Source: Ornithinibacillus scapharcae TW25 (GTDB taxonomy: Bacteria > Bacillota > Bacilli > Bacillales > Amphibacillaceae). Taken from it: a stretch of DNA of 63,405 nt. Under the pieces are notes generated by a model, which had not been told where the DNA came from, did not search any database, and saw only the letters and a program-made list of their open reading frames with translations. The stretch covers positions 1-63,405 of the forward strand of contig NZ_AEWH01000035.1 in NCBI RefSeq assembly GCF_000190475.1. The letters are read 5' to 3'. A program made the position numbers and the translations under genes. This document shows, piece after piece, positions 7,944 through 16,805 of this stretch (position 1 is the first letter of the stretch; each line of letters starts with the position of its first letter).

Positions 7944-8693
7944 TTATTTCGTATTCGTAAATCCACCATCAATACGAATGACTTCACCGTTAATATATTG
8001 TGCTTTTGAAATCAGTAAGAACGTCACAAGTTCCGCTACCTCTTCTGGAGTACCTAAGCGTTTTTGTGGAATACCATTTGTTGCATTAGCTTTCATTTCT
8101 GGATTTGCTTCATAGAAAGCTTTAACCATTGGTGTTTCTGTTGGTCCTGGTGCAATAGCATTTACACGTAAACCATCTTTTGCATATTCAGCAACCATAC
8201 TCTTCGTGATACCAACAATTCCATGCTTTGTAGCAGAATAAGTCACAACAGAGTCCTGGCCAATTACTCCCGCACTTGAAGCTGTGTTAACAATGGAACC
8301 CCCTCCATTCTTTAACATTACTTCCGCAACATAGCGAACACCATATAACGCTCCTAGTAAATTGATCCCTACGATCTGATTAATTTCTTCAATGGATGAA
8401 TCTAGGAAGAATGATCCACTTCCAGAAATTCCTGCATTGTTAAAGAAATAATCAATCGTACCAAAGTGCTCCACTGTTTTGTCCACATAATTTTTTACTT
8501 CTTCAGGCTTGGATACATCTGCCTTGATGAAGATGGCATCAACACCTAATTCCTTTACCATTTCAACGGTTTCATTTCCGCCCTTTTCACTGACATCTAC
8601 AACAACAATGTTAACTCCTTCTTTTGCTAAACGGACTGCTGCCGCTTGTCCTAATCCACTGCCAGCTCCTGTAATAATTACAACTTTATTCAT
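7944..8693 (-). CDS. SDR-family NAD(P)-dependent oxidoreductase
   Basis: Classical short-chain dehydrogenase of 249 residues. The nucleotide-binding motif TGAGSGLG is at 8-15, NNAG at 85-88, the catalytic Asn near 111, Ser at 139/140, and YSATK with Tyr152 and Lys156; the C-terminal IDGGFTNTK is typical of glucose-1-dehydrogenase/3-oxoacyl-ACP-reductase-like SDRs. The acidic Asp at the end of the second strand (VVDVSE) suggests NAD(H) preference. ATG at 8693 has GGAGG eight bases upstream. It is single-gene, with its own terminator, and divergent from the ABC operon. Substrate cannot be told from sequence. Confidence 0.85.
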   Translation of the reverse strand: MNKVVIITGAGSGLGQAAAVRLAKEGVNIVVVDVSEKGGNETVEMVKELGVDAIFIKADVSKPEEVKNYVDKTVEHFGTIDYFFNNAGISGSGSFFLDSSIEEINQIVGINLLGALYGVRYVAEVMLKNGGGSIVNTASSAGVIGQDSVVTYSATKHGIVGITKSMVAEYAKDGLRVNAIAPGPTETPMVKAFYEANPEMKANATNGIPQKRLGTPEEVAELVTFLLISKAQYINGEVIRIDGGFTNTK

Positions 8694-8965
8694 CGATATT
8701 ACCTCCATTACTTATTTCAGACTAACTTTCTTCATACAATTATCTTCCATATTATTCATCATGTCCGTTAAATCTACTCAAAAAGAATCTCAGATCTTGT
8801 GAAGCTTTATTGAGACTATCTATTTCACCCATGAAATTAGTATTCCGTACAGTATCCTCCTGAGTAAGTTCCGCATTATCCTTAATCAACTCGCATTCCC
8901 CTTCATTGTAGCTAGAATAGATTACAATGTGTCCTCAATATTCTTTATGACAAAAAAATACTTAC
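8694..8965. other. Intergenic region between SDR and ABC operon
   Basis: About 350 bases separate the divergent genes. The right part holds the ABC promoter and operator (listed separately). The left part carries a 60-codon minus-strand open frame (8752-8937) with no usable start codon or ribosome binding site near its beginning; it may be a decayed gene end or chance. No clear promoter for the SDR gene was found. Confidence 0.5.
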
Positions 8966-8995
8966 TTTACAAACTAATGTCTCGCATGTTTAAAT
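8966..8995 (+). promoter_or_regulatory. Putative promoter of the ABC exporter/TetR operon
   Basis: TTTACA (8966-8971) and TTTAAA (8989-8994) or TTAAAT (8990-8995), spaced 17-18 bases, lie directly upstream of a palindrome. Moderate match to sigma-A. Confidence 0.5.
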
Positions 8996-8999
8996 GGAA

Positions 9000-9015
9000 G
9001 TGAGTAATCACTCAC
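9000..9015. promoter_or_regulatory. Palindromic operator, probably for the TetR-type regulator
   Basis: GTGAGT AATC ACTCAC is a perfect 6-bp inverted repeat with a 4-base centre, of the size and composition typical of TetR-family operators. It sits where the transcript should start, upstream of an operon that ends in a TetR gene, so autoregulation is the natural reading. The coding start of the ATPase (9042) is downstream; a start at 8994 would place the operator inside the gene. Confidence 0.65.
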
Positions 9016-9041
9016 ATAAAGTGGAAGAGGAGAGTGTCCCT

Positions 9042-9764
9042 ATGTCTACAATGGTAGAAATGAAAGCAATTTCCCATTCATTCGGAAAGGAAAAGGTGTT
9101 AAAGGATATTCAATTATCCGTAAACAAAGGCGAAATATTCGGCTTGCTTGGTCCATCAGGTGCTGGTAAGACGACACTAGTAAAAATGATTGTAGGGATT
9201 TTGGAATCTAATCAAGGAGAAATTTTTATAGATAATGAAAGAGTGCCATCACTAGACCTCTTGAAAGCTATTGGCTACATGGCACAGTCAGATGCGTTGT
9301 ATCATGAACTATCTGCTAAGGAGAATTTGAACTTTTTTGCAACGATTTACGGTTTACAAAAAGTGGAGCGAAAAAAAGCAATTGAAAAGGTATTAGAAAT
9401 TGTAGATTTAACAGACCACATGAATAAGGTGGTACGTAATTTTTCTGGGGGTATGAAAAGGAGGTTATCACTTGCAGCGTCCCTAATGCATCATCCAAAG
9501 CTATTAATATTAGATGAGCCTACCGTTGGGATTGATCCAGTACTCAGGCAGTCAATATGGGATGAGTTGAAAAAGCTTAAAAATAATGGAATGACTATTA
9601 TTATTACAACACATGTAATGGATGAAGCGGAAAAGTGTGATCGACTGGCATTATTAAGAGACGGAAATATTATTGCATGCGATAGCCCTGAGAGTTTAAA
9701 AGAAAAACAAGGTGTTTCTACAATCGAAGAAGCATTTCTTGCGTTTGGAGGTAGAAAAGGATGA
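9042..9764 (+). CDS. ABC transporter ATP-binding protein
   Basis: ATPase subunit (240 residues) of an ABC-2 type exporter, of the CcmA/DrrA/NatA-like class. Walker A GPSGAGKTT is at 37-45, the signature FSGGM at 134-138, Walker B with LLILDEP at 154-160, and the switch His in TTHVMDEAEKC. The start at 9042 is supported by GAGGAG nine bases upstream. It overlaps the permease gene by four bases (ATGA). The downstream TetR gene suggests inducible export, for example of a drug or lipid-like compound; the substrate is not evident. Confidence 0.9.
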   Translation: MSTMVEMKAISHSFGKEKVLKDIQLSVNKGEIFGLLGPSGAGKTTLVKMIVGILESNQGEIFIDNERVPSLDLLKAIGYMAQSDALYHELSAKENLNFFATIYGLQKVERKKAIEKVLEIVDLTDHMNKVVRNFSGGMKRRLSLAASLMHHPKLLILDEPTVGIDPVLRQSIWDELKKLKNNGMTIIITTHVMDEAEKCDRLALLRDGNIIACDSPESLKEKQGVSTIEEAFLAFGGRKG

Positions 9765-10786
9765 ATGTTGGAGCTGTGGTAACACGAATTGTAAAGCAAT
9801 TTTTACGTGATAAACGCTCTTTAGCATTATTAGTTATTGCACCTATTTTAGTATTAACGTTAATTTGGTTAGTGTTAGACGGTAATGACTATGAGCCGAA
9901 AATCGCAGTAAACAACTTACCAGCGCCGATGGAGGAATCATTGCAGGCAGAGCTAGAGAAGGATATTGTTTATATGACGGAAGAGGAAGCGGTTGATGCC
10001 TTTCAGGATGGAGAAATAGATGCATTTATTTCAATAGCAGATAGGAAACCAAATATTTTGCTAGAAGGAAGTGATGCTTCGGTAAACGGGGCAGTCCTGC
10101 AGTCTGTACAAACTGCATTCAGTTCCTTGTATGAGGACATGTCTGTTCAGCCAACCATCAATTATTATTATGGCTCTAATGATTTAAATTTGTTTGACCA
10201 AGTCGGTTCGGTTTTAATTGGATTTTTTGTTTTCTTCTTTGTCTTTATTATTGGGGGTATTTCCTTTTTAAGAGAACGAACTCAAGGGACAATGGAAAAG
10301 CTATTATCCACACCAATTAAAAGGTGGGAAGTTGTAACGGGATACTTACTTGGATTTGGATTATTTACGGTTATACAATCACTCCTAATTGTTGCTTATT
10401 CTGTTTACGTGCTAGATGTTTGGATGGTTGGGGATTTTTGGCAGTTATTAGTAGTCACCTTTTTATTAGCAATTACAGCACTTACTTTGGCAACTCTACT
10501 ATCTGCATTTGCTAACAATGAGTTTCAAATCATGCAATTCATCCCATTAGTAATCGTTCCACAAGTGTTTTTCTCTGGTATGTTTAACTTGGAAACATTA
10601 GCTGTATGGCTTCAGGTTTTAAGTAAGTTCATGCCACTAACGTATGGAGCGGATGCCATGCAACAAATTATGATTAAAGGTAAGGATTTGTGGGATATTT
10701 GGCCTGACTTGCTCATCATTATTGGTTTTGCAGTACTGTTCTTTGTCCTCAATATTGTTGCATTAAAGAAGCATCGTAAGTTATAA
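9761..10786 (+). CDS. ABC-2 type transporter permease
   Basis: Permease of 341 residues with one N-terminal membrane segment (about 20-38), an extracytoplasmic domain (about 40-155), and five further membrane segments, the layout of ABC2_membrane_3/YhgE-type exporters such as DrrB or YbhR. The stretch RERTQGTMEKLLSTPIKRWE is the characteristic cytoplasmic loop of this family. Translationally coupled to the ATPase (ATGA overlap) and followed 33 bases later by the TetR gene. Forms a homodimeric exporter with the ATPase by family analogy; substrate unknown. Confidence 0.88.
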   Translation: MNVGAVVTRIVKQFLRDKRSLALLVIAPILVLTLIWLVLDGNDYEPKIAVNNLPAPMEESLQAELEKDIVYMTEEEAVDAFQDGEIDAFISIADRKPNILLEGSDASVNGAVLQSVQTAFSSLYEDMSVQPTINYYYGSNDLNLFDQVGSVLIGFFVFFFVFIIGGISFLRERTQGTMEKLLSTPIKRWEVVTGYLLGFGLFTVIQSLLIVAYSVYVLDVWMVGDFWQLLVVTFLLAITALTLATLLSAFANNEFQIMQFIPLVIVPQVFFSGMFNLETLAVWLQVLSKFMPLTYGADAMQQIMIKGKDLWDIWPDLLIIIGFAVLFFVLNIVALKKHRKL

Positions 10787-10819
10787 CAATAAGGTAGAGG
10801 TTTGGAGAGGAGATTAAAA

Positions 10820-11482
10820 ATGGAACAGCTAGATAAAGAATGGATAAAAGATGTAATGGATATATCAGAGAAAGAATTGACTCCTAAGCAAGCGAAAATT
10901 GTGGAAGCAGCAATTGAGATTTTTTCTGAAAAAGGATTTGCTGCCACATCCACCAGTGAAATCGCAAAACAAGCAGGAGTGGCAGAAGGAACGATTTTCC
11001 GTCATTATAAAACCAAAAAGGATTTGCTAATATCGATTGTGATGCCTGTCATATCTAAATTTGCTGTTCCATTTTTAGCGGAAAAGTTTTTACTAGAAGT
11101 TTTTGGTGATGAAGAGTTTGAAAACTTTGATGCGTTATTAAGAAAGCTTATTTATAATCGCTATGAATTTGTTAAAAAAAATGTTCAACTCCTGAAAATT
11201 TTAATTCAAGAAATGGCCTATCATTCAGAAATACAGGAGAGCTTTAAAAATGTGTTTGTCAATATATCGTTGCCAAAGTTCCAGTCTGCGATTAAAATGC
11301 TCCGGGAGAAGGATCAGCTTGTAGATTTTCCTACTGAAACGATGCTCCGACTTGCGGTTACCACCATAGTAGGCTTCCTTATTACGAGATTTATTATAAT
11401 GCCGGATTACGATTGGGAAGATGAAAAGGAAATTGAATATACGATTCAGTTTATCCGGAATGGGCTGAAGGATATTAAATAA
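10820..11482 (+). CDS. TetR/AcrR-family transcriptional regulator
   Basis: A 220-residue regulator with a TetR helix-turn-helix at about 27-70 (IVEAAIEIFSEKGFAATSTS, then IAKQAGVAEGTIFRHYKTK) and an all-helical ligand domain. The first 20 residues are an unusual charged extension before the DNA-binding domain. ATG at 10820 is set by GAGAGGAG seven bases upstream; an in-frame TTG at 10802 lies before that site. As last gene of the ABC operon it probably represses it through the palindrome at 9000-9015 (inference). Confidence 0.88.
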   Translation: MEQLDKEWIKDVMDISEKELTPKQAKIVEAAIEIFSEKGFAATSTSEIAKQAGVAEGTIFRHYKTKKDLLISIVMPVISKFAVPFLAEKFLLEVFGDEEFENFDALLRKLIYNRYEFVKKNVQLLKILIQEMAYHSEIQESFKNVFVNISLPKFQSAIKMLREKDQLVDFPTETMLRLAVTTIVGFLITRFIIMPDYDWEDEKEIEYTIQFIRNGLKDIK

Positions 11483-11540
11483 ATATATCGGTGAAGAATA
11501 ACATGAAGAAAACGGAAAATGATGACATAGTCTATTTAAG

Positions 11541-11575
11541 ATAAATCAAGTACAGATGCTTGGTTTATTTTTTTT
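11541..11575 (+). terminator. Terminator of the ABC/TetR operon
   Basis: A 10-bp stem (11541-11550 with 11559-11568, one U-G pair) followed by eight T. Confidence 0.8.
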
Positions 11576-11726
11576 ACTAGTTGTAAATAATTCTCGTATA
11601 ATCCTACTCGACTGCAGTACGGAATTCTGTTAGTTTTTGAAATGTTATAATATTGATTTTTCTCCCGTGAAAATTTTCTTCTAATACGGCTTCGACATCT
11701 TCTTTATGTATAGTTTTCTAACTAAT

Positions 11727-11761
11727 AAAAAGACCCTTTCCACCGAAGTGAAAAGAGCCTT
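11727..11761 (-). terminator. Terminator of rplM-rpsI
   Basis: Minus-strand RNA 11761-11730 gives a continuous 14-pair stem (three G-U pairs) closed by a UUCG tetraloop, followed by five T. It lies 11 bases past the rpsI stop. Confidence 0.9.
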
Positions 11762-11772
11762 GAAACGTAATA

Positions 11773-12165
11773 TTAACGTTTTGAGAACTGTGGTGCACGA
11801 CGAGCGCCTTTAAGACCGTATTTCTTACGTTCTTTCATACGAGGGTCACGAGTAAGGAACCCTGCACTCTTAAGTGCTGCACGATAACCTGGATCTGCTT
11901 CTAGTAGAGCACGTGCGATACCATGACGGATAGCACCTGCTTGACCAGTGAATCCACCACCATTAACGTTTACTAAAACATCATAAGTTCCTTGAGTTTC
12001 AGTAGCTTGAAGTGGTTGGTTAAGAATTAGAATTTGAGTTTCATATGGGAAATAGTCTCTAGCATCACGACCATTGATTATAATGTTGCCAGTACCTGGT
12101 ACTAAACGTACACGAGCAGTTGAGCTTTTACGACGACCAGTTCCGTAATATTGTACTTGTGCCAA
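11773..12165 (-). CDS. rpsI: 30S ribosomal protein S9
   Basis: Ribosomal protein S9 (uS9), whose C-terminal tail reaches the P-site tRNA. The 130 residues match the family length; diagnostic segments are [14 protein letters not shown] at the N terminus, [20 protein letters not shown] in the middle, and the basic tail [17 protein letters not shown] ending in the conserved SKR. It follows rplM by 18 bases, with AGGAGG before the start, and is the last gene before a strong UUCG terminator. Confidence 0.98.
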   Translation of the reverse strand: MAQVQYYGTGRRKSSTARVRLVPGTGNIIINGRDARDYFPYETQILILNQPLQATETQGTYDVLVNVNGGGFTGQAGAIRHGIARALLEADPGYRAALKSAGFLTRDPRMKERKKYGLKGARRAPQFSKR

Positions 12166-12183
12166 TTGATTTACCTCCTTTTA

Positions 12184-12621
12184 TTATCCGCGAAGTTCGT
12201 AAACTTCTGGTTTTTGTGCTGCATGATTGTGCTCAGCGCCTCTATATACATGCAATTTTTTGCCCATTTTACGTCCTAAAGATCCTTTTGGAAGCATACC
12301 TTTGATTGCAATCTCAAGCATTTGCTCAGGATACTTTGTACGCATTTCATCAGCAGTACGTTCTTTTAAACCACCTGGATGTCCAGAGTGACGGTAGTAC
12401 ATTTTGTCACTTAACTTGTTACCAGTAAGTTCAATTTTTTCAGCGTTAATAATAATTACATAATCACCAGTGTCAGCATGTGGTGTGTAAGTTGGTTTAT
12501 GCTTTCCACGAAGGATTGCAGCAACTTCACTTGCTAGACGACCAAGACGTTGGCCTTCCGCATCCACAACAAGCCATTTGCGTTCAATATTGTTTTCATT
12601 CGCCATGAAAGTTGTGCGCAT
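12184..12621 (-). CDS. rplM: 50S ribosomal protein L13
   Basis: Ribosomal protein L13 (uL13), an early 50S assembly protein that in other bacteria can repress its own operon. The 145-residue product begins [22 protein letters not shown]-like, as in B. subtilis (also 145 aa), and has the signature [26 protein letters not shown] lies before the ATG. First gene of the rplM-rpsI operon, preceded by its own promoter and a leader hairpin. Confidence 0.98.
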   Translation of the reverse strand: MRTTFMANENNIERKWLVVDAEGQRLGRLASEVAAILRGKHKPTYTPHADTGDYVIIINAEKIELTGNKLSDKMYYRHSGHPGGLKERTADEMRTKYPEQMLEIAIKGMLPKGSLGRKMGKKLHVYRGAEHNHAAQKPEVYELRG

Positions 12622-12688
12622 GATTGGTTTCCCTCCATATTTACAATGTTTAATTTTAATGTTTTAAGTTACTTATTCCTATATTTTC

Positions 12689-12719
12689 AACACAATTAGT
12701 TCCGGGGCTAATCGCGGTT
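12689..12719 (-). ncRNA. Putative L13 leader hairpin
   Basis: The rplM leader RNA folds AACCGCGATTAG against CTAATTGTGTT (12719-12708 with 12699-12689; one bulged C, two G-U pairs). Position between promoter and rplM matches the L13 autoregulatory leader known in Firmicutes. The fold is seen; L13 binding is inferred. Confidence 0.55.
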
Positions 12720-12742
12720 TTAGAAATAAAATGCCATAGACC

Positions 12743-12772
12743 ATAATATATCAAAATAGTGTGTTTTGTCAA
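12743..12772 (-). promoter_or_regulatory. rplM-rpsI promoter
   Basis: Minus strand TTGACA (12772-12767) with TATATT (spacer 16) or TATTAT (spacer 18). A consensus -35 in the 276-base truA-rplM gap, so rplM does not depend on readthrough from truA. Confidence 0.8.
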
Positions 12773-12847
12773 GAGCCTGTGCTAATATTTTAATATATTT
12801 GGCATATTAGTTGAAAATCAATAAACCTATTATATACCATAACCAAA

Positions 12848-12890
12848 CAAAAAGAAACCTGTCGATATTTCCCAGGAAATAAGTTCTTTT
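12848..12890 (-). terminator. Terminator of truA
   Basis: AAAAGAAC pairs with GTTTCTTTT (one bulge), enclosing a second TTTCC/GGAAA hairpin, then five T on the minus strand. Confidence 0.65.
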
Positions 12891-12896
12891 GTCGAA

Positions 12897-13649
12897 TTAT
12901 TCCGGATTACGATAGGTTACTTTCCATAGATATAATCCGTGGGCAGGTGCAGTCTTCCCTGCAAGACTTCTATCTCGGGCTTCTAGCATTTGGTGTATGT
13001 CTGTTGGGTGAGTTCTACCTTGTCCAACGTCTAATAAAGTACCTACCAAAATTCGAACCATATTATACAAAAAGCCGCTACCGCGAAAGATGAATTCTAA
13101 TCGATCATTATCCTGGTTACATGAGACCTCAAAAAGCGTACGAATCTTGTCACCTTTAACCGTTGCTTTAGCAGATGAAAATGTAGTGAAATCATGTGTC
13201 CCTTCTAACTCGGTGCATGCTTCTTGTATAGCTTCTACATTTAATGGATACGGGAAATGATGGATGTAGTGTCGGTTAAATATATCTGGTTCCTGTTTCA
13301 TTAAAATATAATACCGATATTCTTTTTCCACTACATCGTATCGAGCGTGGAAACTCTCCTGTGCGATTTCACTATCCAGTATATAAATATCGTTAGGTAG
13401 TAATGCATTTAGAGCTTTCTTCCAACTATTGCCCGGGATAGTTAATTCCGTCTCAAAGTGAATGGTTTGCCCCTTCGCATGTACTCCTGTATCTGTTCGT
13501 CCAGAGGCATGGACTCGTACTGAAATCCCTTTATGAACCTTCTCTAGTACCTTTTCAAGTTCTCCTTGTACTGTCCGTTTTCCAGGCTGGACTTGATAAC
13601 CATTAAAATTAGTACCATCATAGGCTATCGTACATTTCACTATAGGCAT
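12897..13649 (-). CDS. truA: tRNA pseudouridine(38-40) synthase TruA
   Basis: Isomerises uridines 38-40 in the tRNA anticodon stem. The 250-residue product has the catalytic Asp53 in GRTDTGVHAKGQ and the family motifs FHARYDVVEKEYRYYI and GSGFLYNMVRILVGTLLDVG. It follows ecfT by 24 bases, so ends the ECF operon, exactly as in B. subtilis. Confidence 0.96.
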   Translation of the reverse strand: MPIVKCTIAYDGTNFNGYQVQPGKRTVQGELEKVLEKVHKGISVRVHASGRTDTGVHAKGQTIHFETELTIPGNSWKKALNALLPNDIYILDSEIAQESFHARYDVVEKEYRYYILMKQEPDIFNRHYIHHFPYPLNVEAIQEACTELEGTHDFTTFSSAKATVKGDKIRTLFEVSCNQDNDRLEFIFRGSGFLYNMVRILVGTLLDVGQGRTHPTDIHQMLEARDRSLAGKTAPAHGLYLWKVTYRNPE

Positions 13650-13673
13650 ATATCTAGTCCACCCTCCATTACA

Positions 13674-14474
13674 TTAGTAACTTCTAGTTAAAAATAACCC
13701 TACGACAATAGCTAAAAAGAATAGAAGCACTATCAAATCACTACTCTTAATCTTTAACTGTCTTAGTTTAGTTCTTCCTTCCCCACCTTGATAACCTCTT
13801 GCTTCCATGGCCATAGCGAGCTCTTCAGCACGTTTAAATGCACTGACAAAGAGTGGTACTAAAAGTGGTACTATCGCCTTTATGCGTTCTTTTATTGGCC
13901 CTGTACGAAAGTCTACTCCCCTAGATGCTTGCGCTTTTGATATTTTGTCTGTTTCCTGCAACAAAGTTGGAATAAAACGTAATGAAATAGACATCATTAA
14001 TGCTAGTTCATGTACGGGAAACTTAATCTTTTTCAAGCCATGTAACATATCCTCAATCGCATCCGTAATTTCTATGGGTGTCGTGGTTAGGGTCAATAGT
14101 GAAGTTATCAAGATTAATAAGAAGAAGCGTAGAGAAATGGCAAGACCTTGTATCAAAGCACCTGAATAGATTTTGAATCCTAGTATCTCCACTAACACTG
14201 TACCTTCTTTTGTAACGATTAAATGCAGAACAAACGTAAAAACAATTAAAAACCATATTGGTGTTAGTCCTTTTAGAATGAACCGTAAAGGGATTCTAGT
14301 AATGAACGTAGTAATAATTGCAAAAGCAGTTAAGATGCTGTAGCTTGCAAGATTATTCGCAAAAAAGACAACAATAACAAATAAAAATATGATTGTTATT
14401 TTCATTCTCGGGTCTAAACGATGTACTAAAGAATTTCCTGGGACATATTGTCCAATAATCATCATGCTATTCAT
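13674..14474 (-). CDS. ecfT: Energy-coupling factor transporter transmembrane protein EcfT
   Basis: Membrane scaffold of a group II ECF vitamin transporter; it links the two ATPases EcfA1 and EcfA2 to exchangeable substrate-binding S components encoded elsewhere. The 266-residue product has about six membrane segments and the two coupling-helix motifs, seen here as [12 protein letters not shown] and [17 protein letters not shown] at 14474 is chosen: GAGGGGG lies nine bases upstream and the B. subtilis protein begins similarly; it overlaps the end of ecfA2 by eight bases. No S component is encoded nearby. Confidence 0.94.
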   Translation of the reverse strand: MNSMMIIGQYVPGNSLVHRLDPRMKITIIFLFVIVVFFANNLASYSILTAFAIITTFITRIPLRFILKGLTPIWFLIVFTFVLHLIVTKEGTVLVEILGFKIYSGALIQGLAISLRFFLLILITSLLTLTTTPIEITDAIEDMLHGLKKIKFPVHELALMMSISLRFIPTLLQETDKISKAQASRGVDFRTGPIKERIKAIVPLLVPLFVSAFKRAEELAMAMEARGYQGGEGRTKLRQLKIKSSDLIVLLFFLAIVVGLFLTRSY

Positions 14475-15339
14475 CTGATTTAACCCCCTCAAATGCTTCC
14501 TTAATCTGAGTGGCTAAATCTCTCACGGATTGCCTTTTGAACGCTAAGGATATTCCAAAACGGCTCTCAAAGGCATTCAGGAATTGGATGATTTCCGGTA
14601 CATCTAATTGAACCTGGTTGAGTGCTTCTTTTTGTGTAAACACTTCTTCGGGTGTACCTTCCATATACTTTGTTCCTTTGTTCATTATAATGACATGGTC
14701 AGCATATCTAACGGCATCTTCCATACTGTGTGTCACTAAGAAAGTAGTCAAATTTTGCTCTTTATGTAGAGCATAAAACATATCCATAATTTCTCGTTGA
14801 CCTCTTGGATCCAACCCTGCTGTCGGCTCATCTAAGACAAGTATCTCAGGTTTTATTGCTAACACTCCAGCGATAGCTACCCTTCTCATTTGACCACCAC
14901 TTAAATCAAACGGTGATCTTTCAAGAAGTTTTTCATCTAGTCCTACAGCCGGAATTATCTCTTTAATTCTAGCGTTAATTTCGTCTTCTGCTACCCCGAA
15001 ATTTCTAGGTCCAAAGGAGATATCTTTTTCAACCGTTTCGTCGAACAGTTGGTGTTCTGGATATTGAAAAACAACGCCAACTTTACTTCTTAGTTCTTTT
15101 AAGTTCTCTGGTTTCTTCTCGGAAGTAATATAATAGTCTCCTATTTGTACTTCACCTGATGTTGGTGTTAATAAACCATTTAGATGTTGTATAAGTGTTG
15201 ATTTACCAGACCCTGTATGACCAACGACCGCTACAAATGTCCCTGATGGAATATGAAATGATAATTTCTCTAAAGCTTTATGGGCAAAAGGTGAGTTTGC
15301 TTGATAGATATAATTTACATCTTTGAATGTAATGTCCAT
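14467..15339 (-). CDS. ecfA2: Energy-coupling factor transporter ATPase EcfA2
   Basis: Second ATPase of the ECF vitamin transporter. The 290-residue product has Walker [10 protein letters not shown] at 40-48, the ABC signature LSGGQMRR and Walker [15 protein letters not shown], and a C-terminal extension typical of EcfA'. Its start lies inside the 3' end of ecfA1 (25-base overlap), so the two are translationally coupled. Confidence 0.95.
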   Translation of the reverse strand: MDITFKDVNYIYQANSPFAHKALEKLSFHIPSGTFVAVVGHTGSGKSTLIQHLNGLLTPTSGEVQIGDYYITSEKKPENLKELRSKVGVVFQYPEHQLFDETVEKDISFGPRNFGVAEDEINARIKEIIPAVGLDEKLLERSPFDLSGGQMRRVAIAGVLAIKPEILVLDEPTAGLDPRGQREIMDMFYALHKEQNLTTFLVTHSMEDAVRYADHVIIMNKGTKYMEGTPEEVFTQKEALNQVQLDVPEIIQFLNAFESRFGISLAFKRQSVRDLATQIKEAFEGVKSDE

Positions 15340-16154
15340 AGTTCCTCCAATAATTCCTCATGATTCAACGGCTCATTTGATAATCTCATATTATTTCGTT
15401 TCAATTCATCAGCTAATATCGCAACAAATGGTACATCAAGCCCAATCTCTCTTAACTCATCCTTTTTCGCAAATACCTCTCTAGGTGTTGCTTCATCCCA
15501 TACATGACCTTTGTTCATCACAATGACTCGTTCAGCCTGTACAACTTCTTGAAGATCATGTGTTATCGTAATAAGAGAGATTTCATTTCTCTCCTGTATT
15601 TCGGAAACAGTTTGCATAATTTCTTTTCTTCCTCTAGGGTCTAACATTGCGGTAGCCTCATCTAAAATTAAAACTTGTGGTTTAATCGCCAGAACGCTCG
15701 CAATAGCAATTCGCTGTTTCTGACCTCCAGATAGACGATGTGGTTCTGTTAGGAGATAGTCCTCCATTCGTACTGCCTTTAGAACCTCTTCAATCCTCCT
15801 TACCATTTCCTCACGTGGGACACCGCGATTTTCCATCCCGAATGCAACATCATCCTGGACGGTGGTACCGACAAACTGATTGTCAGGATTTTGGAAAACC
15901 ATCCCCACTTGTTTCCGGACATCCCAAACTGTTTCTGCTGTTACCTGTATCCCATTAATAATGATTTCACCCTGCTGAGGGTACAACAAACCATTCATAA
16001 GTTTCGCTATAGTAGATTTACCAGACCCGTTATGCCCAATAATCGCTACCCATTCATCCTTATATATTTCAAAACTGACATTCTCTAGTACCCAAGGCTG
16101 CTCTTCTCCATATCGAAACGATACATTTCTAAACTCGATAAACTTCTCTCTCAT
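15315..16154 (-). CDS. ecfA1: Energy-coupling factor transporter ATPase EcfA1
   Basis: First ATPase of the ECF transporter (279 residues), pairing as a heterodimer with EcfA2 to drive EcfT. Walker [10 protein letters not shown] is at 40-48, signature LSGGQKQR, Walker [15 protein letters not shown]. The ATP-site Glu of Walker B is present. ATG at 16154 has GGAGG eight bases upstream; the ATG six bases before is too close to it. It follows rplQ after a terminator hairpin. Confidence 0.95.
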   Translation of the reverse strand: MREKFIEFRNVSFRYGEEQPWVLENVSFEIYKDEWVAIIGHNGSGKSTIAKLMNGLLYPQQGEIIINGIQVTAETVWDVRKQVGMVFQNPDNQFVGTTVQDDVAFGMENRGVPREEMVRRIEEVLKAVRMEDYLLTEPHRLSGGQKQRIAIASVLAIKPQVLILDEATAMLDPRGRKEIMQTVSEIQERNEISLITITHDLQEVVQAERVIVMNKGHVWDEATPREVFAKKDELREIGLDVPFVAILADELKRNNMRLSNEPLNHEELLEELWTLHSKM

Positions 16155-16322
16155 TGTCATATCCTCCTCATCTCTACTTCGCCTTTAGGTTTTGCATATG
16201 TATGTATTTTACTATTAATTGCGTTATATGTTAACCAATCTGCCGTTAAGGAAACAGCATTTGATATATAGGTATTCTATCAGATCAAAGGATAAATACT
16301 ATCTATTAAGTTCCAACATGAA

Positions 16323-16357
16323 CCAAGCCCTTTTCTCTATACAAAAAAAGGGCTTGG
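16323..16357 (-). terminator. Terminator of the alpha operon (after rplQ)
   Basis: CCAAGCCCTTTT (16323-16334) pairs perfectly with AAAAGGGCTTGG (16346-16357). The T run after the stem is short, so some readthrough into ecfA1 is possible. The remainder of the 254-base gap to ecfA1 shows no clear promoter. Confidence 0.7.
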
Positions 16358-16408
16358 ATTTCACCTCATGGAAGAGATTAAGTCCTGCCCTTAACGCGTA
16401 TGGATTGA

Positions 16409-16762
16409 TTAAACTAGCTCAATGATTGCCATTTTCGCTCCATCACCTTGGCGTTCGCCTAATTTAAGAACGCGTGTATATCCACCTTGTCTGTCTTCAT
16501 AGCGTTTAGCCACATCATTAAATAGCTTTTGAACAACAGAATCTTCTTCATTAGCTTCTTTATTGTATAAGAATGCAGCTGCTTGACGACGTGCATGTAG
16601 ATCACCACGTTTACCTAACGTAATCATTTTATCTACGATAGATCGTAATTCTTTTGCTTTTGCTTCTGTAGTTTCAATCCGTTCATGAATAATTAAATCA
16701 GAAGCAAGGTTGCGAAGTAGCGCTAGTCTTGCGTCAGTAGTACGTCCTAATTTTCTAGCCAT
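16409..16762 (-). CDS. rplQ: 50S ribosomal protein L17
   Basis: Ribosomal protein L17 (bL17) at the peptide exit tunnel. The 117 residues are slightly shorter than the usual 120; the N-terminal [20 protein letters not shown] and C-terminal [20 protein letters not shown] are diagnostic. It follows rpoA by 43 bases as in other bacilli and closes the alpha operon. Confidence 0.98.
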   Translation of the reverse strand: MARKLGRTTDARLALLRNLASDLIIHERIETTEAKAKELRSIVDKMITLGKRGDLHARRQAAAFLYNKEANEEDSVVQKLFNDVAKRYEDRQGGYTRVLKLGERQGDGAKMAIIELV

Positions 16763-16805
16763 GGACTATCCCTCCCTTTCTTGAAACTCTAAAGATGTCC
16801 GATTA

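Noticed and set aside
8752-8937. 60-codon minus-strand open frame upstream of the SDR gene
   Set aside because: Starts right after a stop, has no start codon until late and no ribosome binding site; could be a gene remnant but nothing recognisable.
11580-11720. Promoter-like TATAAT boxes between the TetR terminator and rpsI terminator
   Set aside because: No paired -35 at correct spacing and no gene for them to drive.
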